Made by a program: the position numbers and the translations under genes
In this document: positions 34,944 to 43,833 of the stretch, one piece after another
Numbering within the stretch: the first letter of the stretch is position 1
How the letters are laid out: each line of letters starts with the position of its first letter
Assembly: GCF_012927045.1 (NCBI RefSeq)
Contig: NZ_JABBFW010000024.1
Location: 1 to 64,000, forward strand
Direction of reading: 5' to 3'
DNA from: Azohydromonas caseinilytica
GTDB taxonomy: Bacteria; Pseudomonadota; Gammaproteobacteria; Burkholderiales; Burkholderiaceae_C
DNA: 64,000 nt
The notes under the pieces: generated by a model
What the model saw: only the letters and a program-made list of their open reading frames with translations
Told to the model about the DNA's origin: nothing
Database searches by the model: none

Positions 34944-36227
34944 ATGGCTGCACGCGTCGTCAAGGTGCCGGACGTGGGTGAAGGCATCGCCGAGGTCGAG
35001 GTCGTCGAGTGGCATGTGAAGCCGGGCGACGAGGTCGCCGAGGACCAGCCGCTTGCGACACTGATGACCGACAAGGCCTCGATCGAGATCCCGTCGCCGG
35101 CCGCGGGCCGCGTCGCCGCGCTCGGCGGCGAGGTCGGGCAACTGCTCGCGGTCGGCTCGATGCTGGTGCGCTTCGACGACACGGCGGGCGGCGAGGCGGG
35201 CATGGCCGAGCGGCTGCCGGCCGCCGGCGGCGCGCTGGCCGACCAGCTGGTCGAGGCACGGACGATGCCGCCGCCTTCGGCCAGGCCTCGGAGCGAGCCG
35301 GCCGCGCCGAGCGTGGCGCCGGCTTCGACGCCCCGTCAGGACCGTCCGATCGCGTCTCCCGCGGTGCGCCGCCGCGCCTGGGAGCTCGGCGTCGATCTCA
35401 AGGACGTGCCGCCGGGTGGCACCGCCGGCCGCATCGTCCACGCCGACCTCGATGCTTACCTCGCGCGCCATGGCCACCGGCCGCCACCGGCGCCGGCTGC
35501 GGCGCCGCGCGGCGCCGTCGCCCCGCGCGACGACACCGAGGCGGTGCCGGTGATCGGGCTGCGCCGGCGCATCGCGATGAAGATGCAGGAGGCCAAGCGG
35601 CGTATTCCCCACTTCAGCTACGTCGAGGAGGTCGATGTCACGGAGGTCGAGGCGCTGCGCGCGGCGCTGAACGCGAAGTGGGAAGGCGAGCGGCCGCGGC
35701 TGACGCTGCTCGCGTTCATCGCACGCGCGATCGTGCTGGCCTGCGCCGAGTGTCCTCAGCTCAACGCACGCTTCGACGACGAGGCCGGCGTCGTCATGCG
35801 CCACGGCGCGGTGCACCTCGGCGTTGCGACGCAGACCGCGCACGGACTGATGGTGCCGGTGCTGCGCCATGCCGAGGCGCTCGACCTGTGGGCCATCGCG
35901 CGCGAGGTCATGCACCTTGCCGAAGCGTCGCGCGCCGGGCGCGTGACGCGCGCCGAGCTCACCGGCTCGACGATCACGCTGACCAGCCTCGGCGCGCTCG
36001 GCGGCATTGCGTCCACGCCGGTCATCAACCACCCGGAAGTCGCGATCGTGGGCGTCAACCGCATCGTCGAGCGGCCGGCGCTGCGCGGTGGCCTCGTGGT
36101 GCCGCGGCTGGCGATGAACCTGTCGTCCTCATTCGACCACCGCGTGATTGATGGCATCGACGCGGCGCGCTTCGTGCAGGCCATCCGCGGCTTCCTGGAG
36201 CAGCCGGCGACGCTGTTCGTCGGCTGA
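34944..36227 (+). CDS. bkdB: branched-chain 2-oxoacid dehydrogenase E2 (dihydrolipoamide acyltransferase)
   Basis: A 427-residue E2 core protein. One N-terminal lipoyl domain (about 1-80) has the lipoylated Lys in TDKASIEIPSPAAG. A flexible Pro/Ala linker leads to the peripheral subunit-binding domain (about 135-170; IASPAVRRRAWELGVDLKDV). The catalytic domain (about 195-427) has RIPHFSYVEEVD and the active-site SSSFDHRVIDGIDAA (DHRVxDG). It transfers the acyl group to CoA. No E3 (lpdV) gene follows; a 277-bp gap precedes the histidine kinase, so E3 must come from elsewhere. Confidence 0.95.
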   Translation: MAARVVKVPDVGEGIAEVEVVEWHVKPGDEVAEDQPLATLMTDKASIEIPSPAAGRVAALGGEVGQLLAVGSMLVRFDDTAGGEAGMAERLPAAGGALADQLVEARTMPPPSARPRSEPAAPSVAPASTPRQDRPIASPAVRRRAWELGVDLKDVPPGGTAGRIVHADLDAYLARHGHRPPPAPAAAPRGAVAPRDDTEAVPVIGLRRRIAMKMQEAKRRIPHFSYVEEVDVTEVEALRAALNAKWEGERPRLTLLAFIARAIVLACAECPQLNARFDDEAGVVMRHGAVHLGVATQTAHGLMVPVLRHAEALDLWAIAREVMHLAEASRAGRVTRAELTGSTITLTSLGALGGIASTPVINHPEVAIVGVNRIVERPALRGGLVVPRLAMNLSSSFDHRVIDGIDAARFVQAIRGFLEQPATLFVG

Positions 36228-36504
36228 CGCAGCGCGCAAATGCCATCGCGGCCTTGCTGCGCAGCCGGCAGGCCAACATCGCCGCGCATCGTGGCAATGG
36301 AACCGATAGCGCGCAGGCCGTGGCGCTTTTCCTGGAGCACCCGCGCGCCCCGGCCCTCCCGCCGTCCAGGCGGATACTGATGCCGGGGCGGCTCGTGCGC
36401 CGCTCCACTGCCACCCCGCTTGGCGCCTGAGAGCGCGAACGCCCGCTGCCGGGGCGAGGCGGTGTCCGGCAGAGCCAGGGAAGACCTGCACATCGGGGGA
36501 AGCT

Positions 36505-38346
36505 ATGAAGAACGGTGACCGACAGCGTCCGATCCAGTTTCCGTCCCAGGCCGGCGCCGGGCTGTCGGGGCCAGGGGCCGCGCCGGGCCTCCATCCGGCT
36601 TCGCTCACCCACTGGCCGGGACTGGCCGCCGCGCTGCTGACGGCGCGGCAGGGCCTGGAGGCCGCGGCCACCGAAGAGGAGGCCCTGCGCCTGGCGCTGG
36701 GCGCCGCGGCGCGCACGCTGAGCGCACCCTATGCCGCCTTCTGGCAGCTCAACCGCTTGTCCGGAAAGCTCTGCCTGGCCGAGTGGTTCCAGGCCGCGGC
36801 CGACCCGCCGTTGGGCAACGGGCAGCTGGCGCCGCTGGTGCACGGCATCGAGCTGCCCTGGGCCGGTCTGATCGACGGCACCGGCGGGCTGCAGCGGGCC
36901 ACGGTGGCGCTGCACCGGGAGGGCCCCGCGCTGTCGGCGTGGAGCCGACTGGCGGGCGCGCTGCGCTGCCCGCTGGAGCCCTGGGTGCCGGTTCGGCTGC
37001 CGGACCGCGGCTGGGGCCGGCTGTCGCTGCTGCGTGCCGAGGGCCATGCCTGGCAGCCTGGCGAGGCGTTGTTCCTGGAGGCGCTGGCCCGCGAGCTGGG
37101 CTGGACGCTGGCCGACAAGCGCCTGGCGTCGGCGCAGCACCGCCCGGCCGAGGCGGCGGCGCAGGCGCAGGCGCGCGAGCAGGCTCATGTCACCGCGGTG
37201 TTGCAGGAGGCGCTGGACTCGCTGGACGGCAGCGGCGACCTGGACGAGTTCGTGCCCACGGCCGTGGGTCTCGTCGCCCGCGCGCTCGAACCCGGCGCGG
37301 TGGCCTTGCTGCAGGTGCGCGAGCAGCGCTGCCGGCTGCAGGCGGCCTGGCTGCAGGGGCGCGTGCTGCGGCATGCCGAGCTGCTGTCGGCCGAGCCGCC
37401 CTTGCCGGCGCTGCTGCGCGGGATGGCCGAGGGTTTCCAGTTGCCGGACCGGCTGCAGGGCTGCGCGGCGCCGGCGAGCAGCAAGTCGCAACTCGTCGAT
37501 CACGCCGACGCCGCCGGGCCGTGCCCGCTCGAGCGCTTCTTCGCCACCGAAGCCGGGCCGCTGGCGCTGCAGGTGCCGCTGGCGGCGGCCGGCCATGCGC
37601 TGGGCGCGCTGTGCATCTACCGCCGGCGCGAGCGGGCCTACACGCCCTCCGAGATCAGGCTGGCCGAGGCCTTCGGGGCGCAGCTGTCGCTGGCGCTGCG
37701 CGCCGGGCAGCTGGCGGAGCAGGCGCGCCGCGTGGCGACGCTGGAGGAGCGCACGCGCCTGGCGCGCGAGATGCACGACACCCTGGCCCAGGGCTTCACC
37801 GGCGTGCTGATGCAGCTGGAGGTGGCCGATGCCGCCGTGACGGCGCATCGCATCGACCGCGCCCGCACCGCCATCGCGACCGCGATGGAGCTGGCGCGCG
37901 ACAGCCTGGGCGAGGCCCGGCGTGCCGTGCGCGCGCTGCGCAACCCGACGCTGGAGCGGCGCGGCCTGGCCGACGCGCTGGCCGAGCTGTGCGCGCAACT
38001 GCGCGGCAGCACCTTCCTGGGCGTGGCACTGGAGATGGCCGGCACGGCACCGCGGCTCGATCGCCATGCCGAGGAGCAGGTGCTGCGCGTGGCGCAGGAA
38101 GCCCTGGTCAACGTCGCCAAGCACGCCCAGGCGCGCCAGGCGCGCGTGGTCCTGGGCTTCGGCCCGCAGGGGCTGCTGCTGCAGGTCAGCGACGACGGCA
38201 GCGGGCTGCCGCCGAACGCCGCCGCGGCCGGCTTCGGCCTCATCGGCATGCGCGAGCGCGCCCTGAGCATCGGTGCCACGCTGGAGATCGACTCGGTGCC
38301 GGGGCAGGGCACGACGGTGTCGCTGCGCATGGGCCTGGGCGGCTGA
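36505..38346 (+). CDS. GAF-domain sensor histidine kinase (NarX/LiaS-type)
   Basis: A 613-residue cytoplasmic kinase with no membrane segment. Two GAF-like sensing regions cover about residues 45-215 and 225-400; their ligands are unknown. A HisKA_3 dimerisation domain follows, with phospho-acceptor H424 in REMHDTLAQGFTGVL. The HATPase domain shows a conserved Asn in QEALVNVAKHAQA, DDGSGLP and GFGLIGMRERA. This subfamily pairs with LuxR-type response regulators, and one is encoded 118 bp downstream. Its position just before the RND efflux operon makes regulation of that operon plausible (inference). Confidence 0.9.
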   Translation: MKNGDRQRPIQFPSQAGAGLSGPGAAPGLHPASLTHWPGLAAALLTARQGLEAAATEEEALRLALGAAARTLSAPYAAFWQLNRLSGKLCLAEWFQAAADPPLGNGQLAPLVHGIELPWAGLIDGTGGLQRATVALHREGPALSAWSRLAGALRCPLEPWVPVRLPDRGWGRLSLLRAEGHAWQPGEALFLEALARELGWTLADKRLASAQHRPAEAAAQAQAREQAHVTAVLQEALDSLDGSGDLDEFVPTAVGLVARALEPGAVALLQVREQRCRLQAAWLQGRVLRHAELLSAEPPLPALLRGMAEGFQLPDRLQGCAAPASSKSQLVDHADAAGPCPLERFFATEAGPLALQVPLAAAGHALGALCIYRRRERAYTPSEIRLAEAFGAQLSLALRAGQLAEQARRVATLEERTRLAREMHDTLAQGFTGVLMQLEVADAAVTAHRIDRARTAIATAMELARDSLGEARRAVRALRNPTLERRGLADALAELCAQLRGSTFLGVALEMAGTAPRLDRHAEEQVLRVAQEALVNVAKHAQARQARVVLGFGPQGLLLQVSDDGSGLPPNAAAAGFGLIGMRERALSIGATLEIDSVPGQGTTVSLRMGLGG

Positions 38347-38464
38347 GCCGCCGGCCCCGACGGGGCCGCTCCGGCAAGCTCTCTCGCAAGGGAGAGGCCC
38401 GCGCGGAATGTCGCTGCGATCATGGGCGGCACCGGCTTCCGGCCGCTGTTCCACGGTGCCGTCC

Positions 38465-39151
38465 ATGATGTTGCCGCTTCCCGTTCCTCAAACCGGACCG
38501 GCCACACCGGCCGAGGCTCCCGCGGCCACGCCCGCGCGCATCCGCCTGCTGGTGGCCGACGACCACCACGTGGTGCTGGACGGGCTCAGCACCATCCTGG
38601 ACATGCAGGCCGACTTGCAGGTCGTGGCGCAGGCCAGCGACGGCGCGCAGGCGGTGGAGCTGTGGCGGCGCACGCATCCGGACGTCGGGCTGATCGACTT
38701 GTCCATGCCGCGGCTCTCGGGCGTGGAGGCCATCGCCGAGATCCGCCGCCACGAGCCGCGCGCCAAGCTGATCATCCTCACCACCTACGACGGCGACGAG
38801 GACATCTACCGCGGCCTGCACGCCGGCGCGATGGCCTACCTGCTCAAGGACGTGCGGCGCGAGGAGCTGCTGCGCTGCATCCGGGTGGTGCACGAGGGCG
38901 GTCACTACATCAGGCCGGAGCTGGCGGGGCGCCTGGCCTCGCGGCTCACGCGCGACGAGCTCTCGCACCGCGAGCTGGAGGTGCTGGCACTGGTCGAGCG
39001 CGGGCTGAGCAACAAGCACATCGCGCGCGAGCTCCAGGTCGCCGAGGGCACGGTCAAGACGCATGTGAAGGCGATCCTGGCCAAGCTGGAGGCGCGCAGC
39101 CGCACCGAGGCCATCGCCATCGGCGTGCGCCGCGGGCTGATCAAGCGCTGA
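38465..39151 (+). CDS. NarL/LuxR-family response regulator
   Basis: A 228-residue regulator, the likely partner of the preceding kinase. The receiver domain begins IRLLVADDHHVVLDGLSTIL with the acidic pair, the phosphorylated Asp is D78 (VGLIDLSMPRL), and the conserved Lys is in YLLKDVRREEL. The LuxR-type helix-turn-helix is SHRELEVLALVERGLSNKHI followed by VAEGTVKTHVKAILAKL. An ATG at 38408 would add 19 residues and has a better-spaced GGGAGAGG; 38465 gives the usual family start. The target genes are unknown; the RND efflux operon starts 173 bp downstream. Confidence 0.9.
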   Translation: MMLPLPVPQTGPATPAEAPAATPARIRLLVADDHHVVLDGLSTILDMQADLQVVAQASDGAQAVELWRRTHPDVGLIDLSMPRLSGVEAIAEIRRHEPRAKLIILTTYDGDEDIYRGLHAGAMAYLLKDVRREELLRCIRVVHEGGHYIRPELAGRLASRLTRDELSHRELEVLALVERGLSNKHIARELQVAEGTVKTHVKAILAKLEARSRTEAIAIGVRRGLIKR

Positions 39152-39324
39152 AGCGCCAGCGGCGCCTGTCGCCACTCTCTCCAAAGAGGCAGCTGCCCCT
39201 GGCCCGCGTGGCAGAAGCGCCGCGCCGCTGCGTACCCGATGCTCTAGCGCGGCTCCCAGGCGCGCGGGCATGGCCTGTTCGCCATGGCGGGGCCACGCAC
39301 ATCCCTCCAGCACGAAGCAAGCGC

Positions 39325-40515
39325 ATGAAACTTGAAGCACGGACGGCCGGTGGATGGGGCATGGCCGCGGCGCTCGCGCTCGCCGGCCTGCTCGGCGGGT
39401 GCAACCAGCAGGCCGTGTCGCAGCCGGCCGCACCGCAGCCCCCCGTGGTGTCACTGGCACCGGCCTTCCAGCGCGAGGTCCAGGAGTTCGAGGAGTTCAC
39501 GGCGCGCCTGGAGGCGCCGGACACGGTGGAGGTGCGCGCACGGGTGGCCGGCGCGCTGGAGCAGGTCCATTTCACCGAGGGCCAGCGCGTGGCCAAGGGC
39601 GCGCTGCTGTTCACGATCGATCCGCGGCCGTTCGCCGCCGAGGTGGCACGCGCCGAGGCACAGCTCGCCGCCGCGCGCAACCAGGCCGACCTTGGCGCCA
39701 GCGAGCTGGCCCGGGCCGAGAAGCTCACCGCCATCCAGGGCGTGAGCCAGCAGGAGCTGGACCAGTTGCGGGCGACCGTGCGCAACACCCGCGCCAACAT
39801 CCAGTCCGCCGAGGCCGCGCTGGTGCAGGCCCGCCTCAACCTGGAGTTCACGCGCATCCGCGCGCCCGTGGCCGGGCGCATCTCGCGTGCGCTCGTCACC
39901 CCGGGCAACCTCGTCAGCGTGGGCACGCCGGTGCTCACCACGCTGGTGTCGCAGGACCGCGTCCATGCCTACTTCGATGCCAGCGAGGCCACGTACCTGA
40001 AGTACCTGCGCCTCGTGCGCGCCGGCACGCTGGCCTCGCCGCGCACCGAGCCGACGCAGGCCTGGATGGGCCTGGCCGACGAGACGGGATTCCCCCACCA
40101 GGGCCGCATCGACTTCGTGGACAACCGCCTCAACCCGGCCACCGGCTCCATCCGCGGCCGCGCCGTGTTCGACAACCGCGACGGCCGCTTCACGCCGGGG
40201 TTGTTCGCGCGGGTCAAGGTGGTGGGCAGCGGCAAGTACCCCGCCACGCTGGTGCCCGACCGTGCCATCGGCACCGACCAGACGCGCAAGGTGGTGCTGC
40301 TGGTGGGCCAGGGCAACGTCGTGCAGCTGCGCGAGGTGCAGCCGGGCGCGCTCATCGACGGCATGCGCGTGGTGCAGGGCGTGCAGCCCGGCGAGCTGGT
40401 CATCGTGGACGGCCTGCAGCGGGCCCAGCCCGGCGCGCCCGTGACGCCGCAGGTGCTGCAGGTCGATGACAAGGGCATGCCCATCCCGGCGGCGGCGTCG
40501 GCTCCGGCGCGCTGA
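39325..40515 (+). CDS. RND efflux periplasmic adaptor (membrane fusion protein)
   Basis: A 396-residue MexE/AcrA-type adaptor. The signal peptide ends in a lipobox (LALAGLLGGC, Cys about 26), so the protein is lipid-anchored to the inner membrane. A coiled-coil hairpin (AEAQLAAARNQADLGASELA...SQQELDQLRATVRNTRANI) docks the outer-membrane channel. Lipoyl halves (VEVRARVAGALEQVHFTEGQ and FTRIRAPVAGRIS) and a beta-barrel (GRIDFVDNRLNPATGSIRGR) complete the family plan. It links the permease and the channel encoded downstream; the gap to the permease gene is 12 bp. Confidence 0.94.
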   Translation: MKLEARTAGGWGMAAALALAGLLGGCNQQAVSQPAAPQPPVVSLAPAFQREVQEFEEFTARLEAPDTVEVRARVAGALEQVHFTEGQRVAKGALLFTIDPRPFAAEVARAEAQLAAARNQADLGASELARAEKLTAIQGVSQQELDQLRATVRNTRANIQSAEAALVQARLNLEFTRIRAPVAGRISRALVTPGNLVSVGTPVLTTLVSQDRVHAYFDASEATYLKYLRLVRAGTLASPRTEPTQAWMGLADETGFPHQGRIDFVDNRLNPATGSIRGRAVFDNRDGRFTPGLFARVKVVGSGKYPATLVPDRAIGTDQTRKVVLLVGQGNVVQLREVQPGALIDGMRVVQGVQPGELVIVDGLQRAQPGAPVTPQVLQVDDKGMPIPAAASAPAR

Positions 40516-40527
40516 GAGGCTGAGCGC

Positions 40528-43500
40528 ATGGACGTCTCCCGCTACTTCATCGACCGCCCGCGCCTGGCGACGGTGCTGTCGCTGTTCATCTTCCTGGTGG
40601 GGCTGCTGGCGATCTTCCAGCTGCCGATCTCGGAGTACCCGGAGGTGGCGCCGCCGCAGGTGGTGGTGCGCGCGCAGTTTCCCGGGGCCAACCCGCGCGT
40701 GATCTCGGAGACGGTGGCCACGCCGCTGGAGGAGCAGATCAGCGGCCTGGAGGGCATGCTGTACTACGAAAGCCAGGCCACGGCCGACGGCACCATGGTG
40801 CTGACCGTGACCTTCCGCATCGGCACGCATCCGGAAGCCGCCGAGACCGCGGTGCAGAACCGCGTCAACCGCGCGCTGCCGCGGCTGCCCGAGATCGTGC
40901 GCCAGATCGGCGTCACCACCGAGAAGCAGTCCTCCAACCTGACCATGGTCGTGCACATGGTCAGCCCCGACGCCAGCCGCGACTCGCTGTACCTGCGCAA
41001 CTACGCGCACCAGCAGGTGCGCGACGAACTGCTGCGCATCCCGGGCATGGGCACCGTGATCCTGTTCGGCAGCGGCGACTACGCCATGCGCATCTGGCTC
41101 GATCCACAGCGCCTGGCCGGCCACGAGCTCACCGCCGGCGACGTGGTGGCGGCCGTGCGCGAGCAGAACACGCAGGTGGCCGCCGGCGTGGTGGGCGCGC
41201 CGCCCACGCCGCGCGGCACGGACTTCCAGCTCGCGGTCAACACGCAGGGGCGGCTGGGCGGCGAGCAGGAGTTCGCCGACATCATCGTGCGCACCGACCC
41301 GGCCACCGGCGCCGTGCTGCGCATCCGCGACGTGGGGCGCGTGGAGATCAGTGCCAACACCTACTCGCTGCGCAGCCTGCTCAACAACAAGGAGGCGGCG
41401 GCCATCGGCATCTTCCAGGCCCCGGGCTCCAACGCGCTGGCGATCTCCGACGACGTGCGCGCCACCATGGCGCGGCTCAAGGCGGACTTCCCGCCGGGCA
41501 TGGACTACGCCATCGTCTACGACCCCACGCGCTTCGTCGCCACCTCCATCACCAAGGTCGTGGAGACGCTGCTGGAGGCCGTGCTGCTGGTGGTGCTGGT
41601 GGTGGTGCTGTTCCTGCAGACCTGGCGCGCTTCGGTCATTCCGCTGCTGGCGGTGCCGGTGTCGATCGTAGGCACCTTCGCGGTGCTGCTGGCCATCGGC
41701 TACTCCATCAACACGCTCACGCTGTTCGGGCTGGTGCTGGCCATCGGCATCGTGGTGGATGACGCCATCGTGGTGGTCGAGAACGTCGAGCGTCACCTGG
41801 AGGACGGGCTGGCGCCCCGCGAGGCCACGGTCGAGGCCATGCGCGAGGTCAGCGGCCCCATCGTGGCCATCGCGCTGGTGCTGTGCGCGGTGTTCGTGCC
41901 GCTGACCTTCGTGCCCGGGCTCTCGGGCCAGTTCTACAAGCAGTTCGCCGCCACGATCGCCATCTCCACCGTCATCTCTGCCTTCAACTCGCTCACGCTC
42001 TCGCCGGCGCTGTCCGCGCTGCTGCTGCGCCCTCACGACGCGCCCAAGGACCGGCTCACGCGGGTGATGGAGCGGCTCTTCGGCCGCTTCTTCCACTGGT
42101 TCAACGGCTTCTTCCACCGCCGCAGCGAGGCCTACGGCCGCGGCGTGCGCGGCATCCTGCGGCGCAAGTCGCTGGCGCTGGTGGTGTACGCGGGGCTGCT
42201 CGGGCTCACCGCGCTGCTGTTCGCGCGCATCCCCGCCGGCTTCGTGCCGGCGCCGGACAAGCAGTACCTGATCGGCATCGCGCAGCTGCCCGCGGCGGCC
42301 TCGCTGGACCGCACCGACGCCGTGATCCGCCAGATGAGCGACATCGCGCTCAAGGTGCCGGGCATCGTGGACGCGGTGGCCTTTCCGGGGCTGTCCATCG
42401 CCGGCTTCTCCAACGCGCCCAACGAGGGCATCGTCTTCTTCGGCCTGGCGGACTTCGACAAGCGCACCAGCGCCGAGCTGTCCAAGGACGCGATCCTGGG
42501 CCGCGTCAACGGCGCGCTGCAGCAGATCCAGGGCGCGCGGCTGTTCGTGGTGCCGCCGCCGGCGGTGGAGGGCCTGGGCAACGCCGGTGGCTTCAAGCTG
42601 CAGGTGCAGGACCGCTCGGGGCAGGGCGAGCAGGCGCTGTTCGGCGCGGTGTGGGGCACGCTGGGGCAGGTGTACGGCAACCCGCGCTCGGCCATCGGCA
42701 CGCCGTTCTCGACCTACGACATCAACGTGCCGCAGCTCTTCGCCAACGTGGACCGCACCAAGGCCAAGCAGATGGGCGTGGCGCTGGGCGACATCTACGA
42801 CACGCTGCAGATCAGCCTGGGCTCGCTCTACGTCAACGACTTCAACCGCTTCGGCAAGACCTACCAGGTGATCGTGCAGGCCGACGCGCCCTTCCGCGCC
42901 CAGGCCGCGGGCATCACCGAGCTCAAGACCCGCAACGCCGGCGGCGAGATCGTGCCGCTGGGCGCGCTCATGCGCGTGGAGCCCACCTTCGGGCCCACGC
43001 GCGTGACGCGCTACAACGGCTTCCCGTCGGCCGACATCAACGGCTCGCCCAATCCCGGCTTCTCCAGCGGCCAGGCGGAAGGCGAGATCGAGCGATTGCT
43101 GGCGCAACTGCCGCGCGGCATGGGCTACCAGTGGACGGAGCTGTCCTACCAGGACCGGCTCACGCGCGACGTGGAGCTGCCGGGGACGCCCTGGCGCCTG
43201 CCGACGCTGGTGGCGGTGCTGATGCTGTCGGTGGTGCTGGTGATCCTGGTGCTGGCGGCGCAGTACGAGAGCTGGAGCCTGCCGCTGGCCATCGTGCTGA
43301 TCGTGCCGATGTGCATCCTGGCCGCGCTCACCGGGGTGTGGCTGTCCACCTTCCCGCCCTTCCTGCAGATCGGCGACCTCAATATCTTCACCCAGGTCGC
43401 GCTGGTGGTGCTGGTGGGGCTGGCGTGCAAGAACGCGATCCTGATCGTCGAGTTCGCCAAGGACCTGGAGGACCAGGGCCGCACCATGCTGGAGGCCGTG

Positions 43501-43833
43501 GTCGAGGCCTGCCACCGCCGGCTGCGGCCGATCCTGATGACGTCCATCGCCTTCTGCGCCGGCGTGATCCCGCTGATCCTGGGCAGCGGCGCGGGCAGCG
43601 AGATGCGCCGGGCCATGGGCATCGCGGTGTTCTCCGGCATGGTGGGCGTGACGCTGTTCGGCATCTTCTTCACGCCGGTGTTCTATGCGCTGCTGCGCAA
43701 GAGCACCGAGAGGCGGCGCGCGCATGCGGCCGAGCTGCGCGCCGAGATCGACCGCTGCGCCCATCCCTTCCATCCCGGCGTGGACGACGTGGAGCCGCCG
43801 CCGTCCACGCCGTCCGGCGGAGTGCCGCGGTGA
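40528..43833 (+). CDS. RND multidrug efflux permease, HAE1/MexF-like
   Basis: An 1101-residue inner-membrane pump with 12 helices and two large periplasmic loops. It starts MDVSRYFIDRPRLATVLSLF, typical of MexF/OqxB relatives. The proton-relay Asp pair is in GIVVDDAIVVVENVERHLED (helix 4), followed by the GPIVAIALVLCAVFVPL helix; the C-terminal half has LVGLACKNAILIVEFAKDLE with the conserved Lys. Length is normal. The export substrate cannot be read from sequence; MexF-type pumps expel chloramphenicol, quinolones or aromatic compounds. Its stop overlaps the channel gene start (GTGA). Confidence 0.95.
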   Translation: MDVSRYFIDRPRLATVLSLFIFLVGLLAIFQLPISEYPEVAPPQVVVRAQFPGANPRVISETVATPLEEQISGLEGMLYYESQATADGTMVLTVTFRIGTHPEAAETAVQNRVNRALPRLPEIVRQIGVTTEKQSSNLTMVVHMVSPDASRDSLYLRNYAHQQVRDELLRIPGMGTVILFGSGDYAMRIWLDPQRLAGHELTAGDVVAAVREQNTQVAAGVVGAPPTPRGTDFQLAVNTQGRLGGEQEFADIIVRTDPATGAVLRIRDVGRVEISANTYSLRSLLNNKEAAAIGIFQAPGSNALAISDDVRATMARLKADFPPGMDYAIVYDPTRFVATSITKVVETLLEAVLLVVLVVVLFLQTWRASVIPLLAVPVSIVGTFAVLLAIGYSINTLTLFGLVLAIGIVVDDAIVVVENVERHLEDGLAPREATVEAMREVSGPIVAIALVLCAVFVPLTFVPGLSGQFYKQFAATIAISTVISAFNSLTLSPALSALLLRPHDAPKDRLTRVMERLFGRFFHWFNGFFHRRSEAYGRGVRGILRRKSLALVVYAGLLGLTALLFARIPAGFVPAPDKQYLIGIAQLPAAASLDRTDAVIRQMSDIALKVPGIVDAVAFPGLSIAGFSNAPNEGIVFFGLADFDKRTSAELSKDAILGRVNGALQQIQGARLFVVPPPAVEGLGNAGGFKLQVQDRSGQGEQALFGAVWGTLGQVYGNPRSAIGTPFSTYDINVPQLFANVDRTKAKQMGVALGDIYDTLQISLGSLYVNDFNRFGKTYQVIVQADAPFRAQAAGITELKTRNAGGEIVPLGALMRVEPTFGPTRVTRYNGFPSADINGSPNPGFSSGQAEGEIERLLAQLPRGMGYQWTELSYQDRLTRDVELPGTPWRLPTLVAVLMLSVVLVILVLAAQYESWSLPLAIVLIVPMCILAALTGVWLSTFPPFLQIGDLNIFTQVALVVLVGLACKNAILIVEFAKDLEDQGRTMLEAVVEACHRRLRPILMTSIAFCAGVIPLILGSGAGSEMRRAMGIAVFSGMVGVTLFGIFFTPVFYALLRKSTERRRAHAAELRAEIDRCAHPFHPGVDDVEPPPSTPSGGVPR